Assembly: GCF_000485595.1 (NCBI RefSeq)
Contig: NW_014578548.1
Location: 24,401 to 46,387 of the forward strand
DNA length: 21,987 nucleotides
From: Priapulus caudatus
Lineage: Eukaryota; Priapulida; Priapulimorpha; Priapulimorphida; Priapulidae
Direction of reading: 5' to 3'
In this document: positions 9,230 to 19,068 of the stretch, piece by piece
Layout: each line of letters starts with the position of its first letter
How positions within the stretch are numbered: the first letter of the stretch is position 1
The notes under the pieces: generated by a model
Seen by the model: only the letters and a program-made list of their open reading frames with translations
The model's database searches: none
What the model was told of the DNA's origin: nothing
Program-made: the position numbers and the translations under genes

Positions 9230-9958
9230 CACAGGCACTTGGAGCGTTTCAATAAAATATAATGCTAAATAAATACGTCTATTTACTACCAAAGTCTTAA
9301 TGTTTCTCTACTCTCTTTCACCTATTATTGCCGACAATTTCCTGTAAATGCTGCCCAAATGCTCATCTGCAACACACTGTCACACACTGGCCGCCGCACG
9401 CTAGAGCTCTGCTGCACACTGACACATAAATATATAGCAGACCATGTAGGAAAGCGTGCTGCCAAAATTTGCTCGACGCTCGCTTGATTTCATACGAATA
9501 CAACACAAATATTCAACCATTCTACTCCATCTTTGTTTCCATTTGAAGAACAGTGTTCACTTGTTATAAAAACATACTGTCTGTGGCTGTGTCACACGAA
9601 ATCACACAAAGTCTGACGAAATTCTCGCGTTTGCTCCCGTTGCACAGTTTATGTAAATGGTTGCAAGTACAGGGCTATAGGCGGCGCACTGCATTTTGGG
9701 AAACTACCACGCTGCTTTCCAACTCCCGTACGAGCCCCGTCTAAACCGCCAGTGGAGCGTTGCAAAAAATGCACAGCGTTGCGGCGCAAAAATTAGGTCA
9801 CGAAGAGTGCCGGTGGGTGTTTCCTGATTCCGCCAGCCATTTACATAAACTGCGCAACGGGAGAAAACGTGACAATTTCGTCAGACTTTGTGTGATTTCA
9901 CGTGATACAGCTCGGTGTTTATTTACCTTTTTTTATTAAGACGTTCCAAGTGCCTGTG
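9230..9958 (+). mobile_element. 729-bp non-autonomous element with inverted ends (copy 1)
   Basis: The ends CACAGGCACTTGG and CCAAGTGCCTGTG are exact inverted repeats, extending imperfectly to about 30 bp. The flanks GCTGTAAG (9222-9229) and TCTGTAAA (9959-9966) share CTGTAA, a possible 6-8-bp target duplication. A second inverted pair of about 76 bp lies inside (9586-9661 and 9836-9911). It sits about 20 bp from the right end but about 330 bp from the left end, so the left arm seems to carry an insertion. No coding capacity. A hAT relative is possible but not proven. Confidence 0.7.
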
Positions 9959-10043
9959 TCTGTAAAAAAAGGTTACAGGGGCCGGACAAGTTCCTTCCTG
10001 TCTAAACCAATCCGGTTACGCTAGCAGTCACTGGAGCTGAGAG

Positions 10044-10165
10044 CAGGGAAAAAATACACGGGGGCAGCGGGCGATTTCGCCCCCGAAATGCCAAAAAGAG
10101 CCCCCGAAAACATGATATCGGGGGCGACCCCAAAAGCAAAAGTCGCCCTGGAAATCGATTGTCCA
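10044..10165 (-). mobile_element. hAT-type end fragment related to the 4034 element
   Basis: CAGGGAAAAAATACACGGGG followed by GCCCCCGAAATGCC and AAAAAGAGCCCCCGAAA is the reverse complement of the right half of the 4034-4204 element. The duplication boundary (10127) falls inside this repeat. No matching second end was found nearby. Confidence 0.6.
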
Positions 10166-10339
10166 GGTCGGTCCCGCGCCTTGCCGCTCTCGCTCGGCCT
10201 CTGCCGCTAGCGGCAGCCGGTTCCACGGCGCGGTAGAATTCATGGTACGGTGTGACTGTCAAGTGTTTACCATTTAAGCATGCATGTGTGTACTGTACTG
10301 TATTGCATTCAATCAAGCGCGCGCCGCTGCCCGCGCGTA

Positions 10340-10590
10340 TATATACGTGTGTGTCTGTGCGCATGCTTGCGTGTGTGCCTGCGTGCGTGCGTGCCTGTGT
10401 GTGCCGGTGTGCCTGCGGGCGTGTTTGCGTGTGTGCCTGCGCGCGTGCGTGCCTGTGTGTGCCGGTGTGCCAGCGGGCGTGCTTGCGTGTGTGCCTGCGC
10501 GCGTGCGTGCGTGCCTGCGCGCATGCTTGCGCGTGTGCCTGCGCGCGTGCGTGCCTGCATGCGTGCGTGCGGGTGTGCCTGCGGGCGTGC
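10340..10590. repeat. GT/GC-rich minisatellite
   Basis: Built from GTGCCTGCGCGCGTGC-type words, with a higher-order unit of roughly 58 bases (CTTGCGTGTGTGCCTG recurs). It lacks stop codons in most frames on both strands, so the long open frames across it are compositional. Confidence 0.9.
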
Positions 10591-11096
10591 CTATGTAGAC
10601 CCGTAGGACCAACGACCCGTAGGATTATAGAACGGTAATCCATGGAAAATCCTAATGAAATTCACATGTATATCTTTCCCTGCCGGCACACTCGTGTGTC
10701 ATTCCCAATAGCTTTTTCGTCAATTCCCCGAAAGAGTTTTGCTGTCGCTCTCTCATAGTCCACCCTCTACATTTTAGTAGTGATTAGTACCACGCTGAAA
10801 CAATCGTGCCCCCCCCCTAATTCAATCAATGCCGCCCCTGCCAGCAGGCACGTACACAGCGTCGATGTGCACAGCCATACACACGTGCCTCGCGGGCCGC
10901 TTTCTCAAACCCCCTGAGCTTCCAGGGCCCTTACGCGGGCCCAGGACCCCAGCCACAAGAGACTTCGCGTATAAACAATCGATCCTCCTCGCTCGTACAG
11001 GCAGACACTCCACTATTTGCGCTAGCCGTAATAGTTTTGTGTTTAGCTGAGCCTGTGATGTATTCACTACGTATTCATGGTGCATTTGTGGTTGTG
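10591..11096. other. No feature recognised
   Basis: Mixed-composition sequence without a convincing exon or repeat. A GGGCCC-TTACGC-GGGCCC short palindrome lies near 10926-10942. Confidence 0.4.
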
Positions 11097-11100
11097 ACTT

Positions 11101-11150
11101 GTGCGTGCGTGCGTGCGTGCGTGCGTGTGTGTGACGTGTGTGTGGTGTGT
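11101..11150. repeat. (GTGC)n / (GT)n microsatellite
   Basis: Six or more GTGC units followed by GT-rich sequence. Confidence 0.85.
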
Positions 11151-11204
11151 GCGCGCCCTCGCGAGTGTGTATTAGCTACTGTGCTTGTGTGTACATTTGA
11201 GGAA

Positions 11205-11290
11205 ACAGCCCTGGAAAAAAGTCGCCCTGGAAAGTGGAAAAAGAGCCCTGGAAAATGAAAAAGTAGCCCCCGAAATTTTGGGGGGGTTTG
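11205..11290 (-). mobile_element. Degenerate hAT-type end fragment
   Basis: On the minus strand it reads CGGGGGCTACTTTTTC, CCAGGGCTCTTTTTCC and CCAGGGCGACTTTTTT in series, the same block pattern as the 4034-4204 element. Ends and target duplication are not identifiable. Confidence 0.5.
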
Positions 11291-11308
11291 CAAAAAAAGC
11301 TGGCTGAG

Positions 11309-11520
11309 AGGGTCTATGTCCCCCGGGGTACTGCCGGAACGTACCCTGTTACTATCTAATATGCCGGACTGTACCTCGCTTACTCCACTAACGAGTCTAG
11401 GGAGTCGCCTACGCCTACTCCATAACCCTAACTCTAACCATATCAAATAGTGGACCGGTATACCGGACCGTACCTAGGGCTAGGGTACGTTCCGGCAGTA
11501 CCCTGGGGGACATAGACCCT
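11309..11520. mobile_element. 212-bp MITE with 39-bp TIRs
   Basis: 11309-11347 (AGGGTCTATGTCCCCC...) is the reverse complement of 11482-11520 with one mismatch. The interior has direct copies of CCGGACYGTACCT and the palindrome CCGGTATACCGG (11455-11466). TGAG lies just outside the left end and one base beyond the right end, a possible short target duplication. Superfamily not assigned. Confidence 0.8.
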
Positions 11521-11585
11521 ATGAGCGTCACTGGGAACATCCCTGGGACTTTGAAGGTTACAGGCGCGGATTTAGGCCGGTTTGC

Positions 11586-11605
11586 ACCGGTTTCCAGAAA
11601 CCGGT
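11586..11605. repeat. Hairpin next to the truncated LTR
   Basis: ACCGGTTTC and GAAACCGGT, 9-bp perfect arms with a 2-base loop, immediately before the point where LTR homology begins. Confidence 0.7.
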
Positions 11606-11611
11606 CACAGG

Positions 11612-11688
11612 CTAAAACATTTCCGTCTACAGCGTATGCGTGCGTGCCCTCACTACTGACACTAGCCCTATAGCTTCAACTCGTGACA
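11612..11688 (+). repeat. Truncated 5' LTR (copy A)
   Basis: Matches the last 75 or so bases of the LTRs ending at 12952 and 21554 (CATTTCCGTCTACAGCGTAT to AACTCGTGACA). The 3' LTR of the same copy lacks the short segment ACTGACACT present here and in copy B. Confidence 0.8.
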
Positions 11689-11689
11689 A

Positions 11690-11707
11690 TGGGGGCTTGT
11701 CCGGGAG
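11690..11707 (+). promoter_or_regulatory. Primer binding site, probably tRNA-Pro
   Basis: TGGGGGCTTGTCCGGGAG begins one base after the LTR end. It resembles the tRNA-Pro primer site TGGGGGCTCGTCCGGGAT, with a T for C at position 9 and divergence at the last base. Repeated in copy B at 21556. Confidence 0.7.
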
Positions 11708-12089
11708 ATTTATTTCTCGATAGCACGAGTGGCTAGGGTGTGAGTAATGCGCTCGCATTACGCAAGGTCAAGAGCGTGCACGCGTACGGTCGCGACACGG
11801 GCAAACACGGTGATAGTGCGTTTGAGTGTATATGTATATATTGTGTATATGCAGTGTGTGCGGGTGAATACCTGTATGGGTAAGTGATACGTGTCGTTGG
11901 TTTTATAAAGTGTCACATTGTCTTGGGAGTGTTGTGTTGTATCTTTCGTGGTGGTTTCATGTCGCGGGGTATTGGGCCAGGGGGTGGTGTTGTGGTAAAC
12001 CGGAGACCGGAGACCGGTGCACCGGAGACTATTGGCTTTGTAGAACAGTTGAGCGGAGACTGGTATAGTAGTCGTATGGTAGTGTAATT

Positions 12090-12404
12090 GTGGAGGGAAA
12101 TACATCTAAAACTGGTGCGTTGAAAGCAAAATGGAAAGATATAGAGTTAGGAGTCAAGCACGGCCTAGAGGGCAAAGAATTGCTGCAATTCGTTCGGGAG
12201 CAGGAGGATCGAGAACGGGAGCAGGAAGATCGAGAACGGGAGCGAGAAGAGAGAGCAGCAGATAGGGAAGTCAAGCGAGAGGCCCAGCAACACGAGCTCG
12301 CTGTCATGGAGCGACAGATCGAAATAGAAAGGGCGAAACATCAGGTGGCGGCGGAGGAAAGTATGATGGAACCCTCGATGGCAACAAGAGCAAATAAGGC
12401 GTAG
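12090..12404 (+). pseudogene. gag-like N-terminal remnant
   Basis: A 105-codon open frame. Residues about 10-30 (KAKWKDIELGVKHGLEGKEL) are followed by a charged coiled-coil-like stretch rich in RE/EE/ER (about 38-75), and it ends in TAG at 12402-12404. Short leaders of this type, a helix and then an acidic/basic coiled coil, occur at the N-terminus of Gag in many invertebrate Ty3/gypsy elements. The frame has no ATG: it opens after a TAG and the likely start position reads GTG (12090). No capsid or zinc-knuckle region follows. Copy B begins similarly at 21960 but meets an early stop. Confidence 0.5.
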
Positions 12405-12427
12405 GAGCCACAACTACCCGTGTTCCG

Positions 12428-12730
12428 GTGGAGAAACACTTGTGGCGGGAGAATAGGAGGAAGAAGAAGAAGCCGACGACGAGGAGAAGTGCCCAGCAGG
12501 AGAAGAAGCCGACGACAAGGAGAGGTGCCCAGCAGGAGAAGAAGCCGACGACAAGGAGAAGTACCCAGCAGGAGAAGAAGCCGACGACGAGGAGAGGTGC
12601 CCAGCAGGAGAAGAAGCGGAGGAAGAAGAAGGAGAAGAAGAAGGGGAAGGGAGAAGAAGAAGCCGAAGAGGAAGCAGGAGAAGAAGAAGTCGAGGAACTA
12701 AGGAGGACCACAGCGGCTGTTGTGCTGTAA
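12428..12730 (+). pseudogene. 36-bp-repeat charged ORF before the 3' LTR
   Basis: Four to five units of 36 bases. In the frame that also gives the ends conserved with copy B (EKHLWREN at the start, EELRRTTAAVVL at the end) each unit reads KKPTTRRSAQQE. The other forward frames read ADDEEKCPAGEE and RSRRRGEVPSRR and are also open. It ends in TAA at the LTR border. It could be the C-terminal tail of a lost Gag-Pol or an expanded non-coding repeat. No ATG in frame. Confidence 0.4.
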
Positions 12731-12952
12731 CAGTTCCAATAAACATTTCTGTGTAACGTGTTATAATTATATTATGTGTATCATTTAATGTGTATATAGT
12801 TTTCCGTAATATTGCGTGTGAGGGTTTGTGCGGGTGCCAACGTTGAACTGTTTATTGTTTATTAAACTTTCCATTATCTGACTTACTAAACATTTCCGTC
12901 TACAGCGTATGCGTGCGTGCCCTCACTAGCCCTATAGCTTCAACTCGTGACA
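12726..12952 (+). repeat. 3' LTR (copy A), about 227 bp
   Basis: Starts TGTAACAG and ends GTGACA, giving the usual TG...CA borders, and matches 21320-21554. The left border is uncertain because no complete 5' LTR of this copy exists and no clear polypurine tract abuts it. Contains TATAATTATATTATG-like AT-rich sequence and AATAAA at 12738. Confidence 0.72.
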
Positions 12953-13227
12953 CTGACGCGCTGTTGCTGTGCTTGCTCCCTCGGAATGTGGAATGTGGCG
13001 GAAATGTGGTGGTGTGGCTTGCGGGGAGATTGGACATCGACGCAACACTCGGCGTCGTTGCACGGCTACAGGCTACAGCCTACAGGCTACAGCCTACAGG
13101 CTACAGTAGCACTCGCCCGTTGCTTCTATGGTGCGCGTCGATGTCCAATCTCCCCGCGAGCCACACCGCCACATTCCACCACCATTCCACATTCCGAGGG
13201 AGCAAGCACAGCAGCACAGCGCGTCAG
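12953..13227. repeat. Large hairpin: about 92-bp arms, 91-bp loop
   Basis: Left arm 12953-13043 (CTGACGCGCTG...GGACATCGACGC) is inverted at 13135-13227 with a few mismatches and a shuffled ATGTGG-type motif. The left arm starts on the base after the LTR end. Similar sequence appears near 6333-6385. Confidence 0.88.
13062..13110. repeat. Seven-base tandem repeat (GCTACAG/CCTACAG)
   Basis: Alternating GCTACAG and CCTACAG units, about six, in the loop of the large hairpin. Confidence 0.85.
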
Positions 13228-13475
13228 TATATGCTGCCTTTTGTTTGAATATAGCGAAAAGAGGCATCTGCTCAGATTGATGGCCAAAGAATGGATAATC
13301 GTGTCGTACGTTTTAGTCTGTATCTCCGGATTGCTTGTGTATACGAGGAAACGATTTCGCACGATGCTAGGCGAATGTACTGTGTACGGTATTATAAGGC
13401 TAGTAAATGACGAATTTTCCTTGTTTATTGAAGTCACACTCCTTCCCTATTATCTACTCCTGATATATATGTAAA
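13228..13475 (+). repeat. R-family repeat copy
   Basis: Runs from TATATGCTGCCTTTTGTTTG through GTGTATACGAGGAAACG to TATTATCTACTCCTGATATA. It lacks the TTGAGCTCAAGTTG segment found in the copies at 6353 and 19967. Confidence 0.75.
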
Positions 13476-14298
13476 AACGTATCCCCTCCGACTGATTGCC
13501 GCCACACGATGCACCGATCGGGCACAGCGAGTTGGGAAATTAGAACATCGCCGACTTGGAGCAGTCGACTCAGACGTTTTTTTGTCAAGTGGCCAATCAC
13601 AGAACAGCAATCAGGAGGTGTGTGCAGTGTTCGAAATTCACGTCGGCCCGCCGCCAACAGTTTCGATGCCGGGCCTACAGCTTCTTGATAAAACAGGCCC
13701 GCTGATCCTACAGCTATTTGATCACTGAAAATTCGAAACACTTAAGAAACTGTTACCTGTAGTGTAGAAATCCCCTAATCCTAACCTAACCCTACCACTA
13801 ACTCTAAACCGACTCGGCTATCTTATATACGCGTGTACCCAATTAATCTAGATGGTGTATAACCTTTTGCTTTCAATATTTTGCATCTGAACTGACAATC
13901 AATCCCAACCAACTGGTGCAGGCTAGCTGGCACAAAATGTTCATTTTTATACTTCAAATCCGAGTGTTTTCTAGCTCATCAATAAAATCTTAATCGTGAA
14001 TTAAATCATGAATTAATTTCCAACGGCATTATTACGGGGCAGGTAACCCAGTCTAACACGAGGTAGAGTAGACTGGTACACTTACCGACCATTCCTGTCA
14101 TTGTATTTTTTGTACATAACATTAGGGGTAGAGCCCACAATAACAAAATACAAACAGTGGACATAGCCAAAGGCAAATGGTAAGTCAGATCCTGAACAGT
14201 AAATATTGTAAAACTGTCGATAGTAAAACTACATAATACAAATGAGTAAAATGATATAAGAAGATTTACAGTACCAGTACAGTTGGTATGTATATATG
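13476..14298. other. No gene seen; short telomere-like trace
   Basis: CCCTAA-like units at about 13771-13808 only. GGGCCTACAGCTT near 13672 resembles words at 14866-14932. Minus-strand open frames overlapping 14299-14474 run through the miniature element and are not credible genes. Confidence 0.4.
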
Positions 14299-14474
14299 CA
14301 GTGTTGGAAATAAGACAAAAATTCCATCCGGTCCTGATTAAAAAAAATTCTAAATCTGCAATATAAGCGACAGTAATTTTCATGAAAATTAGCCAGTCCT
14401 GCTCCAAAAGTAGCCAGCCCTGCTGAAAAGTTACCATTCAGGGACTATGGGACCAGCTGCTATTTCCAACACTG
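14299..14474 (+). mobile_element. hAT-type MITE, 176 bp
   Basis: CAGTGTTGGAAATA at the left end and TATTTCCAACACTG at the right end are a perfect 14-bp TIR of the well-known hAT type. Internal AGCCAGTCCTGC / AGCCAGCCCTGC direct repeats. Flanks TATATATG and GTATATGT are similar but not an exact 8-bp duplication. Confidence 0.8.
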
Positions 14475-15240
14475 GTATATGTCAGGTTTTCTGATTTATG
14501 AGAGGTGAACTCGATTTGGAACCATCAAACCAGCAAGTTCACCTCTACATTTTGGTATTTTTATTCCATTATTATTTTGAATTTTCCGATGGCTTTGCCC
14601 ATGCAAAACAAACATTTTCACCCCACATGCAGTGCTTCAAATTTACACACAGAGTGTCCCAGATTGCATCTCAGATTCTACAATTCAAAAATTTTCCGGG
14701 GGGCATGCCTCCGGACCCCCTTAGCACTGAGCAGCACCCCCATGCTACAATGAAAAAGCTTGGAGAACCCTGGGGATTATAATTATGGACATTGATAATG
14801 ACTAATAAACACATGGAAGAACATGATATGCTGTTTTATTACTGTAATTTGCTCAAAAATTGGCAGGCCTACAGCTTTGCTGGCGGGCCTGCAGCTTTTA
14901 GAAGCTATAGGCCCTGCAGGCCTACAGCTTTTTCTGCTCAGTGGCAAACACTGGGTGTGTGCCTCCACCCTAGGGGTTGGACCGAACGCTGGCGGCGTGG
15001 AATACATGAAAAAATTCGTGTCCGCGTCGCCCCACGTGTACCTACGGGTCAAATGTTGAAACGTTTGCCGCCTCCCAGTCGATAACGTAACCCTTAGCAA
15101 AATGAAATGGTTGCAGCAACTTTGCGACGAATATGCAGAAAGGTTGCAGCAACTACATTTAGTTGCAGCAGAGTAGTGACAGGTAATGACATTTAGCTGT
15201 TACTATTCCTGCAAACATTGCCGGTAGCAGATACTAGAAC
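14475..15240. other. Repeat-derived sequence without a gene
   Basis: GAGGTGAACT (14502-14511) is inverted at 14536-14545. CCGGGGGGCATGCCTCCGG (about 14697-14715) is near-palindromic and resembles a common invertebrate repeat word. GGCCTACAGCTTT words recur at 14866-14932. TTGCAGCAACT recurs at 15112-15160. Confidence 0.4.
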
Positions 15241-15450
15241 TTTGCAGCTAGTGGATACTATAGTTGCGGTTAGCAGATACTAGTTGCAATTACCATATAT
15301 ACTAGTTACAGCTAGCGGATACTATAGTTGCGGTTAGCGGATACTAGTTGCAATTAGCATATACTAATTGCAGCTAGCGGATACTATAGTTGCGGTTAGC
15401 GGATACTAGTTGCGGCTAGCAGCAATGTGATTGCAACTAGCAGCTACTAG
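15241..15450 (+). repeat. Minisatellite, about 20-bp units in a 60-bp higher-order pattern
   Basis: Unit GTTGCRGYTAGCRGATACTA, about ten copies, with a three-unit super-repeat (GCAGCTAG.., GCGGTTAG.., GCAATTAG..). Confidence 0.88.
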
Positions 15451-15454
15451 TGGA

Positions 15455-15503
15455 GGTTGGATAAAATTATGCATAAGTACTTTGTACAAAATTTTATCCA
15501 ACC
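15455..15503. repeat. Inverted repeat abutting the minisatellite
   Basis: GGTTGGATAAAATT (15455-15468) and AATTTTATCCAACC (15490-15503) are 14-bp perfect arms around a 21-base loop. Confidence 0.85.
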
Positions 15504-15734
15504 AACGATTTCTAGTCTGCAGTGTCACGTGTGTACAGTATCTGATAAATTTTACATGATGTATTCATAGAAGACAAAAATCTACATACCCAGTAGTAAG
15601 CCAAAGATAAAAGTTCAGGATTCTTGACGGAAAGTTCGGTGCTATCAGTCACTTTCAAGCACGTTTGCAATTTCAGCAACAGTTAAGAGTTTAATTAGAG
15701 AGGAAATTAAAACAACTCCCCACCAAACACACAA

Positions 15735-15870
15735 CGTTTTTACAACGTTGTAATTTCGTTGTGAAGTGGTTAGTTGGCATACAAGTAACAACGTTGTGAT
15801 AACGTTTGAACAACGTTGGGTTACGTTATGGTCCACATACAATGGTGTATTGCTAACGTTGTCACAACAT
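15735..15870. repeat. AACGTT-rich cluster
   Basis: Palindromic AACGTT occurs about six times in 130 bases, several as CAACGTTG. Probably an old mobile-element end. Confidence 0.5.
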
Positions 15871-16397
15871 TTCAACAACTTTCAGTAAATGTTGACAATT
15901 AATCACATATACACCACGGCCAAATCGAGCTCGAATTCAGTGGAATAAAACAGAATAAAAAGTAAAAATTTTCATATGATGTTACCCAGTGGGCAACAGC
16001 ACCTCGAGTCGACATCGTATATTGGTCGTTTTTAGAACATAACGTCGATTGATGTGATTTCGGCGTCCGTGCAACATCAATCAACAAATGGTGCAGAGAC
16101 ATTTGAGAGAAATGTCACCTCGACATCGACAAGAAATCAAACATTGACCACTTTGTTTTTAGTTAAAATTAACTTTAAATTAATTCTTATTATGTTGACT
16201 TCTTATGTTAATCATGTTAATAATGTTCATTATGTTATCTTCAATAAATACATAATAAATAAATAGCTATGCATACGTCATATCAAACTCCACGACAGAT
16301 GCGGCGCTCTCGCTCTGGCTCAATTCTACTTTCTCATTTCTATACTTCGTATATCCTGAGCATGCTGGGGGGGGGCACTGCATGCAGTTTGACGTCA
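15871..16397. other. No gene seen; small inverted repeats
   Basis: GATTGATGT (16047-16055) is inverted at 16074-16082, and ACATTT/AAATGT flanks a few bases near 16098. AT-rich tail from 16150. The paired words suggest a miniature element, but ends were not found. Confidence 0.35.
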
Positions 16398-16770
16398 TAT
16401 GTGTTCATCGTACAGCAAACGCGCGACGCATTATGGGTAAAAGGACGCCAGCGAAAAATAATCGGTGAGCAGAAATTATATTGTTATCATTACAAATCTA
16501 GCTAATCCATCGAATATACACAGTATCAGTGTTTAAAAAACATACAAGAAGGCAAGTCAATATGTCCACTATTGTTGTTGTATAGTATTTGTCGTGAAAC
16601 GTGAATAAACCCAACAATATCGCACATTTTCCTATTACATACATAATATCGCATGTCACATGATGTATATTTAGCGACATTTGCTCTCAGCGACCACTTG
16701 AAATTTCCCCTATAGTTTGTTTGTTCTACATAATGACTGCATTCACCGATCACACCTACGACACCACTAT

Positions 16771-16805
<35 letters not shown>

Positions 16806-17103
16806 CATTATTATGACATCAATACATCTTTTTTGTTATACACAATAATGTATCATATTACTAATGCGCCCTATGAGTCGATGTCCCCCAAGGTAAGGTG
16901 TCCGCAGAAGAAGGTGTCACTCAGCAAAGAAGATATGTCCCAAACAGAGGCATTCGGATTAATAAAGCCGAATTTGTAAGTAGTTTTTGAACTAATATTC
17001 GAATACCTACCTGCTGTATCAGATATGCATTGGATATACTAATATAGTACCCGTTGAATCCGCAGTCTCCTAAAACTTCAAACTCCTAACCATCCTAGAA
17101 GCC

Positions 17104-17800
17104 ATGCTGTATCTCTTGAGAAATAAAGCGAAAACATTTCGTTTGAAATTGTGTTATTATATTATGCAAGTATACTTATTACAGAAAATAATCCCAACTG
17201 GCAGTGATGTCCCCCCGAATTACACTTTACTGGATGCCTCACAAATTGCGGTTCCAACAAACTGGCTGACCGATCTAATGTCTCGCTGTGTAGAGAATGC
17301 AAAGCCATTTATACTGAAGAAGATGATGGATGGTTTTTTTGAGCCATGGGACGTCGCGGGACAAAATTCCACCACTCTGTTGGAAAAGTACCCCCTTGTT
17401 GTTGAAGCACTGAGAGGTAAGGTTTGAATACCTTTAAAATGTCATTGCATGTTTTTCTTATAAGATCGATATAGGACCACCCCCCCCCCAGTATTGAAAA
17501 TTCATTCCCCAAAACCTGACGGAACCCCTGTAAAACAATAATTGCCTGAAAAACATTTTATTACTGACACTTGGAATCCCAATTAAGGAACAGTCTGAAG
17601 AGATTTAATAATAGCAAATCCTATCTTCTAATTTTCTGTGACATAATTTTCCATTGAATGTTTTATTAGCAGGTTATGCAACAAACAAGCTGAGACTCTC
17701 ATACCGAAGAATTACAGATGCTATAAACCAGAAGTGTTCCACTGGAAAAAGAAGGAATAACAGACTGTTAAAAGTTTGTATGGGACTAGGTATTCTTTAA
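17104..17800 (+). CDS. Two-exon gene fragment, possible BEN-domain C-terminus (copy 2)
   Basis: Identical in sequence to 7264-7960: exon A to 17416, intron 17417-17672, exon B 17673-17800. The intron and surrounding DNA are also unchanged, so identity reflects recent copying rather than selection on the protein. Same uncertainty about function and missing 5' exons. Confidence 0.5.
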
Positions 17801-18207
17801 TAGGGGTGTCGTGTTGCTAAGGAGCGACTCGCAGACATTATCACGTGTATGGCATGAATGAATCAGCTATTATAGTACTGTTACTGAAGGAACTCATATA
17901 CAGGCGCGTCTTTGCTGTAGTCTACGCGAGCTATAGTACTAGAGCAAGGCGCATGACAACCTCGCAGCGGTAGCGCGAAGGGGGGGGGGTTCTGTAATCT
18001 GTAATGTAATTTGTTTGCATACATGTGCAAGACTGTGTGAGTGTGTCTGCCGTGTACATGCGTATCAGCCAGCTAGCCGTGCAGCCGTGATTTGCACGGT
18101 CCGTGTTGAAATTGCGCAGCCAAAGAAATGGAAAAAGTTTTAAATTAAACAATTTTAGACAAGTTACAAATTTACAAAAATTAAAAATAATCCTGCCTAA
18201 TACCTTG

Positions 18208-18263
18208 ACCCTAACCGTAATCCTATCCCTAATCCTAACTCTAACCCTAAGCCTAACCCTAAA
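18208..18263 (+). repeat. Degenerate telomere-like block, copy 2
   Basis: Same sequence as 8369-8424. Confidence 0.75.
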
Positions 18264-18481
18264 TATAAATTTATTTATTTATTCATGTAGAGAATGCATC
18301 GAATACAACGGGAAGAATGTGCGTTCACGTGCGTTTTATAATATCTTGGTTGTATATACCGCGCTGGTTATGACGACTGTATGCAGCCGCCATCAGATGT
18401 TAGCAATGCGCGCCCAGCGACACACAAATGTGCGCAGCGAACGGCAGCTGGCAGAGGGGCGATTGCATATACATCACATGG

Positions 18482-18495
18482 CCGCGAGAGGGCAG
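18482..18495 (+). promoter_or_regulatory. CTCF-like motif (copy 2)
   Basis: Same as 8643-8656. Confidence 0.2.
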
Positions 18496-19068
18496 TAGGG
18501 AACAGTCAACAGCAATGGAGGACGTTGTGGGCGTTGATTTATGAGTTTCCAAAAAAAAACAATAAGTATCAACGGATTTCCAGGTAATTTACTGCGGAAA
18601 GCAAGTAGTATCAGTCCGTAAATGGCGCGCGCAAATACGCAGATACATTTGAGGGCCGTAGCTAAGGAACATGATGAAAAATTCTCGCGCATAGCATTGG
18701 TGAAAAACAGTCGGAAACGGGCGAGTAGTGTCGCTTAAACACAGTTTTTCCCACACTTCCTGTGAACTCACATAATGTTTGTCGGTCGAAATGAACAAAC
18801 AACACCCTCAACAACACCCCTGTCGATTTTAAAGGGGCTACCCCCACATTTACGAAAATGACATAAGTCTCAATCTGGACATCATCTCTATCCTTGAACC
18901 GAAGGGTGTCAGGCTCCCATGACGTTGAACAGTCGTAAAGCGTGGTCGGGCTAGGACGAACCGTACTGTGTATATATCTATGCGTACATCTGTCACAATT
19001 GATTTTTTTTTATTTATTATTATTTAAGTTAAGTTTAAGTTTAATGGAAGCAATACGAAAGCTGTAAG

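Larger units (their letters stand above)
6638..10127 (+). repeat. Segmental duplication, copy 1
   Basis: Matches 16398-19966. From 6638 to 6960 the copies differ by an 80-base and a 15-base length difference and by substitutions (6742, 6884, 6893, several at 6931-6940). From 6961 to 10127 I find only one difference: one extra G in the run near 8141-8150. The break in identity falls at a (TA)n tract (6941-6960). Contents: the two-exon fragment, a telomere-like block, the 729-bp inverted-repeat element, and part of a hAT-type end. Confidence 0.93.
11612..12952 (+). mobile_element. Gutted LTR retrotransposon, Ty3/gypsy-like (copy A)
   Basis: Order: truncated 5' LTR (11612-11688), tRNA primer site (11690), about 380-base leader, gag-like remnant (12090-12404), 36-bp-repeat region (12428-12730), 3' LTR to 12952. 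There is no protease, reverse transcriptase, RNase H or integrase sequence; the internal region is only about 1.0 kb. It therefore depended on an autonomous relative or is a deletion product. The 5' LTR has lost about 150 bases relative to the 3' LTR, so no flanking duplication can be read. Confidence 0.72.

Noticed and set aside
10002-10643. Long open frames on both strands (up to 213 codons) rich in Arg/His/Ala/Cys
   Set aside because: They run through the GT/GC minisatellite, which lacks stop codons in most frames. Composition explains them.
12304-12746. Minus-strand Ser/Pro/Leu/Phe-rich frames (also 20781-21431)
   Set aside because: They are the reverse strand of the purine-rich 36-bp repeat; low complexity and no independent signal.
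14006-14437. 143-codon minus-strand frame with hydrophobic stretches
   Set aside because: It begins inside the hAT miniature element and continues into AT-rich DNA; no homologous motif recognised.
15241-15450. Regularly spaced repeats considered as a CRISPR array
   Set aside because: Units are contiguous 20-bp minisatellite copies without unique spacers, in a eukaryotic context.
15925-15940. CGAGCTCGAATTCA resembles a cloning-vector polylinker, and XhoI/SalI sites follow near 16003
   Set aside because: Only 14 bases match, and the flanks are AT-rich genomic-looking sequence, not vector. Taken as chance.
16340-16355. ACTTCGTATA resembles half of a loxP arm
   Set aside because: Ten bases, with no second arm or spacer.
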